The notes beneath the pieces are model-generated. The model was not told where the DNA came from, made no database searches, and worked only from the letters and a program-made list of their open reading frames with translations. Below, in pieces: positions 54,558-64,000 of a stretch of DNA of 64,000 nucleotides. The stretch spans positions 26,358,001 to 26,422,000 of the forward strand of contig NC_079875.1 in assembly GCF_029227915.1 (NCBI RefSeq), given 5' to 3'. This stretch comes from Hydractinia symbiolongicarpus (lineage: Eukaryota; Cnidaria; Hydrozoa; Anthoathecata; Hydractiniidae). Numbering within the stretch: position 1 is the first letter of the stretch; every line of letters begins with the position of its first letter. The position numbers and the translations under genes are program-made.

Positions 54558-54761
54558 CAATCCCGGTCAAAATATATTGGCAGTAAGCTACAAAAAGTGC
54601 AGTATAATTCTTTCTTACCCCCTCTCCCCCATTATCAATGCTTGGAAACGCGTTAGCACAACTTTTGAACATTGATACTGGGGGAAAGGGGGCTTTGTAC
54701 TTATCTTGCTCTTGCTACACGTGTAAAAAGGGTTTACTGCCATTATTTTTGACCGGGATTG
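54558..54761. repeat. 204-bp palindromic terminal module, left
   Basis: Arms CAATCCCGGTCAAAATATAT.. and ..TTATTTTTGACCGGGATTG enclose CCCCTCTCCCCCATTATCAATG and its inverse CATTGATACTGGGGGAAAGG; the loop holds GGAAACGCGTTAGCACAAC. Confidence 0.88.
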
Positions 54762-55129
54762 TCTGAATTTCAAGAAAAAAAATTGAAAAGAGTTGTAGCC
54801 TTTTTTTTCCTAGAGAAAGTCAAAACGACCTCTGTAACTCGAATTTGTTACACACACACGTGGACTAGAGCCTAGGTTCTATGAAACTACTATTCTGTAA
54901 CAAATCCAGTGAAATGATAAGAAAAATTAGCCGCCAAAATTCGAAGAAAACGAAAGTGAAATCAAATGATATTCAACACAAGAAATAAGCTCTCATCCTA
55001 GCCTAAAATAACGTATAAAATAAGGTATAAAATACCTGCCAAGGCCTAAAAACCAGTTTGCCATTGACATGGTTATAGGCAGGGAAAATTCCATGTTAAT
55101 TTTGGCTACAAGCAAAGGTTCAATTAAAC

Positions 55130-55414
55130 ATGTTGAAAAATATAGCCAGAGATCAACGCGAAACAGATATGATGAGTTCAAGAGGACGAGAATTTAAATA
55201 CATTGAAGAAATCCTAAAGGAATCGATGAAAGACTTAGCTAGAACCTTGCCCGCACTGTTTTTGCACCCCGGTTATCAAAGGCATGGATGCCTAAAATGT
55301 ATAATATATATAGAAAAACTATGTTCGTATTTAAAAGTTCTTATATTCCATGCGTCACAAGTGCGTCACATATGCGTCACAAGCTATATAGTACTACGCT
55401 GTGAAGGAATTTAA
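55130..55414 (+). CDS. 94-aa ORF inside the non-autonomous element, unknown
   Basis: ATG start; encodes MLKNIARDQRETDMMSSRGR and FKYIEEILKESMKDLARTLP, an amphipathic stretch, then runs into the iteron cluster. Its place (upstream of the iterons, plus strand) equals that of the 73-aa ORF in the array units, but the sequence is unrelated. No family recognised; it may be a captured exon. Confidence 0.25.
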   Translation: MLKNIARDQRETDMMSSRGREFKYIEEILKESMKDLARTLPALFLHPGYQRHGCLKCIIYIEKLCSYLKVLIFHASQVRHICVTSYIVLRCEGI

Positions 55415-55560
55415 GGCGTCACATGCGTCACATCTAAAGTTTTAAAAGAATAGTACATATTTCTTAAAAAAAATGTTGTGACGCATGTGACGCATACATT
55501 TAACAGTTAAACACATGCAAAAAACCGAGTGACGCATTAGTGACGCACTGTGACGCATGG
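55357..55560. repeat. Inverted GCGTCAC/GTGACGC iteron cluster
   Basis: At least five GCGTCACA motifs on the left (from 55,357 to about 55,432) face GTGACGCATG motifs on the right (55,480-55,560). The layout equals the GTCACC cluster of the array, with GCGTCACA replacing GTCACCAA. Confidence 0.8.
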
Positions 55561-56161
55561 AAATTACAGCTAAATATCTTTAAAAACTTAATATTTTGTT
55601 CTGGCACCTTTCTGCTTTTGCACAAGTGCCAACCTTACATGCAAAACAAACATAAACAAGGTCTTTTTTCAGTTTGATCTTCCCTTACAGAGCTTAGCAC
55701 TACCTTATTGGTACTAATTTTCTGAATTTTTGACTCAATATACATGTACCCTTTCATTCTTGAAAAGGTATATATATATTCTTTGCGCGTAGTACTTTTC
55801 ACCCAAAACATTTTGCGCGTTGCTTCTGTACTAAATTTTGCGCGCAAATAATTTTTTTTCGCACAACTGCGTCAAAATTAATACCCACAAAAATTAGTAA
55901 CAATAACGTATTCATCTAACTACAATTTTTCACGGAATATTATAATGTCTCGCGATTATCGAAAAATGCCCAATTCGCCTCGTCATCTATTGTTTTAGCA
56001 TTTCTATTGTTTCCAATTTTAGCATGGAACAAAAGAAACAATGCTGGTACATACTTCAAAACATATATATAGTATCCACCTTTAGAATTAATTTAAAAAT
56101 TAAGTCAAAAAAATTACTGCAAAAAATTGCCGAAAAAATTCTAAGTCTAAAATTTCAGAGA

Positions 56162-56365
56162 CAATCCCGGTCAAAATATATTGGCAGTAAGCTACAAAAA
56201 GTGCAGTATAATTCTTTCTTACCCCCTCTCCCCCATTATCAATGTTTGGAAACGCGTTAGCACAACTTTTGAACATTGATACTGGGGGAAAGGGGGCTTT
56301 GTACTTATCTTGCTCTTGCTACATGTGTAAAAAGGGTTTACTGCTATTATTTTTGACCGGGATTG
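56162..56365. repeat. 204-bp palindromic terminal module, right
   Basis: Differs from the left module at only about three positions (CAATGTTTGG for CAATGCTTGG, CATGTG for CACGTG, CTGCTATTAT for CTGCCATTAT), in the same direction. Confidence 0.88.
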
Positions 56366-56367
56366 TA

Positions 56368-58148
56368 GCTACGGAATTAAAAAGTAATATAATAATACTA
56401 ACCAGGTTGTTTTTTACGCCAACAGCAGTTTTACAGCCATCACTACAGTCAAAAGTGTTTTTTTATTCAATATTTACATCTCTAGTCACTTGTTGATTAT
56501 CCATTATCTTGTAGGATCTTGTGATTATACTACTATAGTAGAACTAACTAACGAAAAACTGCTTTAGCTGATAAAATTGTGCAGCTACATCCGCAATATT
56601 GCATCGGCTATTACCAGGCCTTTTTCCCGCTTTGAAGTTTTACTGTATGGCATGAATATAAGGCGGTTTTGTACCTTTCACGCTATACATTAATATTATG
56701 TATGAGGATGCGTTGTATCTCTGCATAAATCGGAGATTTACATTATCCGAAATCAAAAGATTAACAGGCGTCGAATAAGTCTTCTTCTCGCACTTAGGTG
56801 AATAGATTTGGAAAACGTCAAAACCGAACAATAAAGAACTCATTCGAATAATTTGAAATGTAATCCTAAAATCTAGCCGAAAATCATCGAGAATATCCTT
56901 TTTGTTTATTGCGTTGGTCAACATTATTTTGTCAAGTACTCCACCTTCATGCTGATTTATAACCTTGTTTTTTGGCTCATCCTCGAATCCTTTGGGAAAC
57001 AGGAGCATGTACGTCTTTATGGCTCACCAATGAGCTGTATGAGCTCACTGAAGGTGATAAGGAAATATAGAAAGTAAAGGTGGACCAATACTCTCATGGA
57101 CACAGGACAAAAGTTAATTTGTAAGGCTCTAGCAGCCTTGAAGTCACCAAGGGATATTAAACTACTTAAAAAAACGTCGACCCACTTTCCGGCTTGTGGC
57201 GACCATATTCAGTGACTGCACGATGGTAGTGGGTATTATAACTCATTCCGAAAAAAATGTAAAACTCGTTCTTTTTATGTCTTGTGAAGAATGGAAGGTT
57301 GTAGTAACATTTCGTCTTCTCGATTAGCAGATTTATGGTTTCAGTTGTGGTCTTTCTGTTTAAAGTTAGGTAGTTTAAGTCTGATGACGAATCCCCCGTT
57401 GATTTAGGCTTTCTTTTGTTTCGACTACAATTTACTTCCATATGGTAAAGATTTATTACACTTTTTTTGCGCCTAAGAGCGACTTGATTTCATTTTATAT
57501 GTCCCTGTTATGTATAGTATTTTAGATATTTCTTCAGAATAATCAGGTTTTTGTGGCGTTGAATAAAAAATACCAAAAATACAGTTTGAAATTTAGTTGT
57601 CAGTTGTTAAAGAAGATCAAAACATATTGAAGAAAAAGAACATTTATTTCACCTACTAGCTATATTGTTCTGCTAATCAATCAAGCGCTTAACAGACCTG
57701 TGTCATCTATTAAAATTCTCACTACTAGAAATTGTTCCGCTGAAATGTTTTCGGTGTTCTATAGAAGTCCTAACTCCCTGGAATACCATAAAAATAATCC
57801 ATAGAGTCAAAATTTTGCGTTTCACTCTTGATTTTCTGCCACTTTTTATTCAAAACGTTTCCCGAATAAAACTAGACGCGAAAGTCTTAATTTCACGCTT
57901 CCTACTTCACCGCGAGACAAGGCTGCACATTGCATTATACAGGCCATAAATGCAATATCAAGTAAAATATTTAAGATTTATAAGACGTGTAATTATTTAA
58001 AACTTATAAAAAAATAAAAAATCTGTTTCTCAGTCTCTTATGTCGCTGGTTCGGTGTTTGTGTTATTAATGTAGAATTATAATTAGAATGTTGTGAACAT
58101 ATTTTCTAACTTTCATTAAATATGGTAACATTGTATTCGTGCACGAAA
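56368..58148. other. Non-coding stretch with unassigned minus-strand frames
   Basis: Two minus-strand frames, 56,640-57,008 (122 codons) and 57,166-57,441 (91 codons, starting ATGGAAGTAAATTG), have protein-like composition but no family I know. The rest is AT-rich intergenic sequence before the 3' end of the GGT gene. Confidence 0.35.
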
Positions 58149-61100
58149 TTAATATCCAGCTGCCACACCTTCTTTTCTGGGATCAGATTTCGCGTAAATT
58201 TTTCCACCGTCAACATATATACCTTGAACTATAGCATTAAGACTGGATTGTAGAATTCTGTGATTCTTTTTTTTCAATCCCTCCACAATATCGTCGGAGA
58301 GGAGGTACCCTTTTTCATTTCGAATGTATTCTGGAAAAAATGCGTGTTGCGGACGAGCATCTTCCACAGCTGAAGTTAGATTGTACGAAAACATCAACTT
58401 CTTGATGATAACCTAAAAAAGGAGTTAGAATGTTAAAAAGAAAGTTATGACAGCAAGCAATGCAATTAAAAATTTTTCGATGACTACAACCTAAGATTTA
58501 GACACTTCTTATCTCATTATTTCTTCCAGATAAATTCGCTTAACTAAAGACCTCTTTGGAAGGACACTGAGTAATAATATAGCGCTAATTAATAATTCTT
58601 TATGCTTTGCCGCAAAACTGCGTGTGGACGCGCTTTAAACTCTTATAACTCAATTTAAATTGTAAGTAGGTTTTATAAATGGAAGTTATGCTTCTTGTAT
58701 AGAAATATAATTGCTATTTACTAAACTCTTACCCAAGCGGTAGAAAGTGTTATCCTGGTACCTCCTGAACCACCAACCACCATCACAACATTTCCATCTT
58801 TATCAACTAAAATTGACGGACAGGTCGATGAAAGAGGTCGCCGTCCAGCACCGGGAGCATTATATAACGGCGTTGGATATTTATCACCGTAAGTGGAGTT
58901 TAAGAAAAAATCAGCTAGTTCGTTGTTGTATATAATACCAGTTTTCATTGATCGAAATTTTGCGCCAAACCTAGGAAGGAGGAACTTTAACTATGCTATT
59001 CAAGCAATGAAAAAAGTGAGTTTTTACTAAAGTGAAGTATAACATTATTAATATCGATCAAGACATGCGGATAAAAAGTCACGATTGTTTCACTGGATGT
59101 GAAAGCTACTTTATTGTATGTTAAAGTAGCAGGTGATACGTAAAAATGCAATGTGACAAAATCAAGTTTTTTAAAAATAAAATTTAAAAAAACTCGAATG
59201 CCTGCTGAAAATTCATAAAAACACACACCTAAGCAGACGAATAATTAGTGAGCCATTCGTAAATAATACTTAAGAAGATTATTTATCGTTGTCTTAATTT
59301 AAAGGAATCAAGTTAATGGTAAGAATCGCATTTCTTTAAAAATATAAATTGAAATTTCTACAAGCTATATGTATCAAGAGATTAAACAAAATTTAAAAAA
59401 AAAGACATACGCAAAATTGATCGTATCCGTAGCTGATACAGCATTTCCATCTTTATCAATCACTGAAACATGTGTAGTACCATCGTCTTCAGTTGTCGTA
59501 AAGAATTGATCGTAATAACTATTTTCTTGCGTGGAAGTGTCATTCACTTTCATACGATTCATTTCAGCCTTCGCTAGACTTATTATGTCTTCTTTCATCT
59601 GAAATACAACGCACGCGATTATACTTTTATTGAATAGGAGAGTAGAAATTAAAAATGGGCTATATTTGTTTAAGGAATGAAAATAAAAACTTCCACCGCA
59701 AAAATATGTAGAAAATCAACTGAATGTTTACTTTATCGAATTCGGTTTTATTTTCAACAGGTACTTTATCGGGGTCACCAAGATGTGGACGTTTCGAATA
59801 GCTAAATTTAAAACTTTCCACAATTCTGTGATATGTTAACACTTTCTCATCAACTGTGTCCAGGTATGATGCGTTGAAATTGTAGCCTATGAAAACGTAA
59901 GGAAATGCAACCAAACTAATACACTTTGGCACTAGGAAAAAAAAGAAACACCGCAGTTAGTTGCTATTGTCTGTCTCGTATTAATTTTTTCCTATGACCG
60001 TAACCATGTTTTATTAGCGGTTACAGGCACAGTTGTTATTTTTTTAACCTCCCGAACAGTTACACAAACCAAGCTGTAACCTGGAGAGTGCAATGAAAGT
60101 TGAAAATTGATAGTGTTTTATCTTATTTACTCAGGTAACGAGACTGGATACTCTGATGAATTAAAAGAAATCCCTTTTCTCGTAGTCGCAAACGTTAAAA
60201 AGTTTTGTTGTTGTTTTATTTAGCAATGTCATAATACACAACCGATAAATAAATAATAAAATCATACCTTTTACCATATTTAAGATGTGTATTAAAACAG
60301 AACCACCTCCTGGTAAAGGAGTTGTATCAAGTGTCAAACCATTCAATGTTGTGGTTATAGGTACTTTCTCTAAAACTTTGTAATTTTTCAAATCCTCCGC
60401 CGTCATGTTACCATTATTGTTGTTGACGTCACTTAAAAAGGACTTCGAGATATTTCCTGTGTAAAGATCTTCTGGATTGTCTTTAAGTATTCGGAGTGTA
60501 TCAGCATATTTCTTGTTAACAATAATATCTCCCGCTTTTTTGAACGTACCATCTTCATTTACTAGAATTTCTCTACAAAAAAACACGGTTCGCCGGGGTT
60601 ACATATTACGGTTACCATTATGTGTAACTTTGGCCCAAATTTGCAATTCGGTTACTATTTTGAATGAAACTCTAGTTTTAATATAAGAGAGTACGGGAAA
60701 TAAAAATACAGAGAATGTTTAAAAGATAGCCTCATTTCTTACGCAATGTCATACAAGGAAAGTTTAGCCTAGAGTTCAAGCAGAGGTGATTAGTCTCACT
60801 GGACTCGTGTAAAAATTAATTTAGATCGGGAATTTTCGTCTAACTTCTGGAATGAGTTTATATCCTCTTTTTTGTTAATGGTCTACTGATTTGTCGGTAT
60901 TTGGAGTATACAGGTAACTAATTATAGCTTGCCAGTTATTTATTTCGCGCATGCTTGAATTGATAGCTGAACTTCTACATACCTATTTCTTCACCAAAAA
61001 TTATTCATTTTAAGATTTATATTTCGGAAGCTTTAAAGAGGTTAGAACTGAGAAACAACAACTTTGGAATGATACTGTAACGTCCTCAAATAACCTTAGT

Positions 61101-63624
61101 TGCCAAGTTCTTTATTCTTCGTCCTCAAATGATGCAGCTTTTAATAATAGAAACTCAATTTTTGATACTAAATACAGCATCAGTTTACAGGCGTTGAGTT
61201 CTTCACGCTTCGATGTTTGCCAACAGTACTTCTTACAGAACGAGCTAAGTGTGGGCGAAGCCTATTTGGCTTTAAAGGTTACCTATATTCACTAGAAATA
61301 TTTTTATTTTTTTGAAAAGTCTTTATCTGTTCTCGAAATATTTGTCTTAAAAGTTGCGCTAATTGTGCAAAATTACGTCATGAGTTAGCATTGAGCATAA
61401 TTATGGTAACTAATATTGAAATGTATGTAAAATGTTTAAAACGCGTCAAAGTGAACAGCCGGAAAATTTTATAGCTCTATATCGCTTGTCAGAAGTGTTA
61501 AATACAACACTCTCGCAAAGAATACTTATGGCATCATGCATCAATTAGTGAATCTTCTAAAGAACCAATCAAGAATTTTAAAAAAAATATTCAAATTCCT
61601 AGACACCCCTTCAAGCTCTTTCATATGCAATTAACTTTATTTTTCGCGGAAGGTAACCTTTAAGCGAGTGTAAATATTTTCTTCTGTAAATAATTTCAGA
61701 AATAAATTTTATGTCCGGTTTATCATTGTACACAGGATCTGTTGAGAGATATAAAAGTTTGTGATGAGAGAGACGAATGTGGAATCATATGGATTTGTTG
61801 CAACTGTTTTATTGACGTTGCACTTTTCTGTTAAAAACGGAACATAACACAACAAGCTCACAGTTTTTTAGTTTTTGTCCCTTGTCCACCTGATTTAATT
61901 AACAAACAAACAAACAAAAACGCGAAAGCCTTGCTTGTTTATGATAGACAGGAAAAAGGGTTGAGAAGTCAGGGATTAGTGACTTAATTGCTTTCAGTTA
62001 TTATTTTCTTAATCTTGAAATGTCGAGTTTGACAACAAATAATTTTTTTTACAATTCGCATGTTTTTTTACCCGACAAATTTAAGAATATAACTTGATAA
62101 ACGTTTTTATGGATTTTAAATCAGAAGTTATTATCGTAGAACTTTTCAGACATTGGAGAAATGTTTGGTCTTGGGTACAAAGTGGGTATAGTCCCTGAAC
62201 TGAAGCAGAGAAATCCTTAGGAGTAAACACTTGCTGCCCAGGGTTCTATGATATATCTATGATATCTATAATATATCTTGATATATTTTCCCCATTGGCA
62301 AGTGAAATACTAGTCAAAATAGAGCATGTTAACATGTTAGCAACCAGAAACTAAATCCGAAATTTATGTAAATGCTTCTCTTTCGCTTTTTTAGTCCGCT
62401 ATGATATTGCTGGCAAAAAGTCGGTTTTGGTTAGAATTTTGACGTAAGTCAAAGCACACTAAGATTTCGAAGCAACTTGCCCAGAAATTTCTGGTACTTC
62501 TTTTTAAATATAAATATGTCGTCTCTTACTTCAATCCAGGATCCGCCATGATTGCTTTCTTTGTAGAACTTGATAATTTCGAAGCCATATGCTTTCCGAT
62601 CGTGATACCTGCTTCAGCCAGCTTGATTGATGGTTCAAATAATTGAGACCAAGGTAATTTTCCATACCTTTCATGAACTAACTTTAAACCTCTAATCTCT
62701 CCAGGAACGCCGACTGCTAATCCACCTTAAAATAAAATTCTGAGGGTTGTGCAATATAGCTTTTAGTGTTATAACAACGTCAGATTTTGAAACCAAAAAA
62801 CATAAAGAAAACGTCGTTTTTGTGGACAAATTTATTCCAGAAGAAACCGCTATTCTAAAAAACAACAAATTTTTCAGTCATATTTTTTTTACAAAGCTTT
62901 TGATCCTTAATTTCAATTGTTTGTTGCGATGTTGTCTGATGTATAAGTATCATTAACAGACGATTAAATAGGGTCTCACACAAAGCCCACAAAAAAGGTA
63001 AAGTTATATGTGTATACAGAGAGTTTTACAGAACTTGCTGACAAGGGTTATTTCTGTAGTTAAGATTTGAAAGATTTGGACATGCTTACAAAAATACCCG
63101 AAAGTTAAAAAAAATTAAGCTGAAAGATCAGTGAAATGGTATGGTATGAAGTTTATGTTACTCAAAAGTGCTAAAATTAAAAGTGTTTTAAACCTGTCGC
63201 TCTGAAATTTTTGTTGAAAAGATGCATGCATTAAATATTGCGACTTTTATAAGTTTCAGTTGCCTTCAGGAAAGCTGATTTTTTTAAACAACTTCTTTTG
63301 TCACGGTCATTTATCAAGGGTAACCCGGCCACAAAACCGACCTGAATAAAGTTAAATTACTCTGTACATACCTACTTTTGCGGCGTTTTTGTCATGAGCA
63401 TAAGAGTTTGCATGTAAGCCAGCTGGACCAGTTTCTCTATAGTCAAACACTGTAGTTTTCCTCTTTGCTTTATCGTACAGTGTCATAAAACCTCCACCAC
63501 TGATACCAGTAGAGTGCAGATTTACCACTCCTACGCAAATTAAACTTGCAATAGCAGCATCTACAGCATGCCCTCCTGCTTTTAACATTTCCAAACCAAT
63601 CTTGAGAGATATGTTATGTGGCAT
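58149..63624 (-). CDS. Gamma-glutamyltransferase (glutathione hydrolase), seven exons seen
   Basis: Exons 63624-63372, 62725-62530, 60572-60268, 59886-59732, 59598-59411, 58970-58733 and 58412-58149 join in frame through GT-AG introns and give about 532 aa. The enzyme cleaves and transfers the gamma-glutamyl group of glutathione at the cell surface. Visible landmarks in order: GGHAVDAAIASLICVGVVN, STGISGGGFMTLYDKAKR, DYRETGPAG, GGLAVGVPGEIRGL (across the first intron), TPLPGGGSVLIHILNMV, DDGTTHVSVIDKDGNAVSAT with the nucleophile/self-cleavage Thr, and VVGGSGGTRI (oxyanion region). The family usually has about 570 aa with an N-terminal membrane anchor, which is missing here. The ATG at 63,622-63,624 follows an in-frame stop; an alternative acceptor is CTCAAG at 63,601, with the first exon(s) beyond the window. 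Ends at TAA 58,149-58,151. Confidence 0.9.
60575..62529 (-). other. Large GGT intron
   Basis: 1957-bp intron with donor GTAAGAGAC and acceptor TTTTTTTGTAG. AT-rich; a (CAAA)n run lies at about 61,902-61,918. No gene or clear mobile element inside. Confidence 0.7.
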
Positions 63625-63629
63625 GCAGG

Positions 63630-64000
63630 TTGACGTTATGAATTATATACGATTGTTAAAACTAATTGCATTTAATGCATTAGTGAGAGTTTTTTGAACT
63701 AATGTTGCGGCTATGATGTGAAGAATAGACAGCAACATTAGAAGAATAAAGGTAGGTTTACATACGACTGCATTTTCCGCTCGAGCGGAAAAATCTCAAG
63801 AGTTTTTTCCACAAGCATGTGCAATGAAGTAGAATGACCGCTGACCCGACGTGAAAAGATGCTCCCCAGCTACTCTGAAAAAGTTTAACTCATTCAAATT
63901 TTTCAGCGCGTATTTTTCTCAAGCTTTTCGGCCAATGAAATTTGAGAAAAATGTAAACATTGCGTAATCCTTTTAGTGAAATAAATATCAAGATGGCAGA
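63630..64000. other. Non-coding end of the window
   Basis: Contains a small palindrome TTTTCCGCTCGAGCGGAAAA at 63,772-63,791, a possible transposon end. No coding exon for the GGT N-terminus was found here. Confidence 0.4.

Larger units (their letters stand above)
54558..56365. mobile_element. Non-autonomous palindrome-bounded element related to the array transposon
   Basis: 1808 bp from CAATCCCGGTC to GACCGGGATTG, with TA directly outside both ends (54,556-54,557 and 56,366-56,367). The two ends are 204-bp direct repeats, each itself a palindrome. Inner edges resemble the array units: GGGATTGTCTGAA followed by an A-run and ATTGAA on the left, and GTCTAAAATTTCAGAGACAATCCC on the right. A GTGACGCA iteron cluster lies in the middle. 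No transposase frame, so it depends on a helper such as the array genes. Confidence 0.82.

Noticed and set aside
54558-56365. LTR retrotransposon or solo LTR pair
   Set aside because: The direct terminal repeats are palindromes, start CAATCCC instead of TG..CA, have no primer-binding site or polypurine tract, and sit on a TA target.

Overview
The window is animal nuclear DNA. It is AT-rich, its coding exons are split by GT-AG introns, and it holds many eukaryotic transposons. The mix (P2X7-like intracellular domain, MADF/Harbinger pairs, DIRS, piggyBac, Helitron-like Rep with introns, free-standing USP, HECT and SET fragments) fits an early-branching metazoan. A cnidarian, perhaps a hydrozoan, is my best guess; the dense AGCTAGCT motifs keep a sponge possible. 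The species cannot be fixed from the sequence alone.

Region 1 (1-21,527) is one tandem array of a Tc1/mariner-type (DD34E) transposon. Nine head-to-tail transposase genes lie on the minus strand. Each full unit is about 2.75 kb and consists of a 189-bp palindromic module, a 73-codon plus-strand ORF that resembles the start of a Rep-like protein, an inverted cluster of GTCACC/GGTGAC iterons, and the transposase. Units 1-4 keep the palindrome between them. Units 5-9 have lost it at four successive joints and form one 10.4-kb block. The array ends at 21,525 in a palindrome flanked by TA. A second element (54,558-56,365) has the same architecture: two near-identical 204-bp palindromes as direct terminal repeats, TA on both sides, and an inverted GTGACGCA cluster in the middle, but no transposase. 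Together they define a composite, palindrome-bounded transposon family that can grow into arrays.

Region 2 (21.5-35.9 kb) is a graveyard of elements: a tRNA-derived SINE, a six-exon Helitron-like Rep gene piece (minus), a LINE endonuclease relic, a second Rep-like C-terminal relic (plus), a 273-bp tandem tRNA-like repeat, and broken pieces of a HECT ligase, a ubiquitin-specific protease and a piggyBac transposase.

Region 3 (36.0-47.2 kb) starts with a complete Harbinger element (36,026-39,006, TAA target duplication) in which the transposase is nearly intact and its MADF partner is broken. It sits between piggyBac and DIRS/tyrosine-recombinase relics. Next come a DDE transposase relic, a P2X7-like pseudogene, a SET exon with a zinc-finger fragment, and a second Harbinger-type pair with the opposite damage: MADF gene intact, transposase missing its catalytic Glu segment.

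Region 4 (47.2-58.1 kb) is mostly non-coding, with a tRNA-like sequence, a hexanucleotide microsatellite, a purine-rich minisatellite and the second palindrome-bounded element. Region 5 (58,149-63,624, minus) is the clearest host gene: a gamma-glutamyltransferase in seven exons with all splice sites and catalytic motifs seen, lacking only its N-terminal membrane-anchor exon, which may lie beyond the window.
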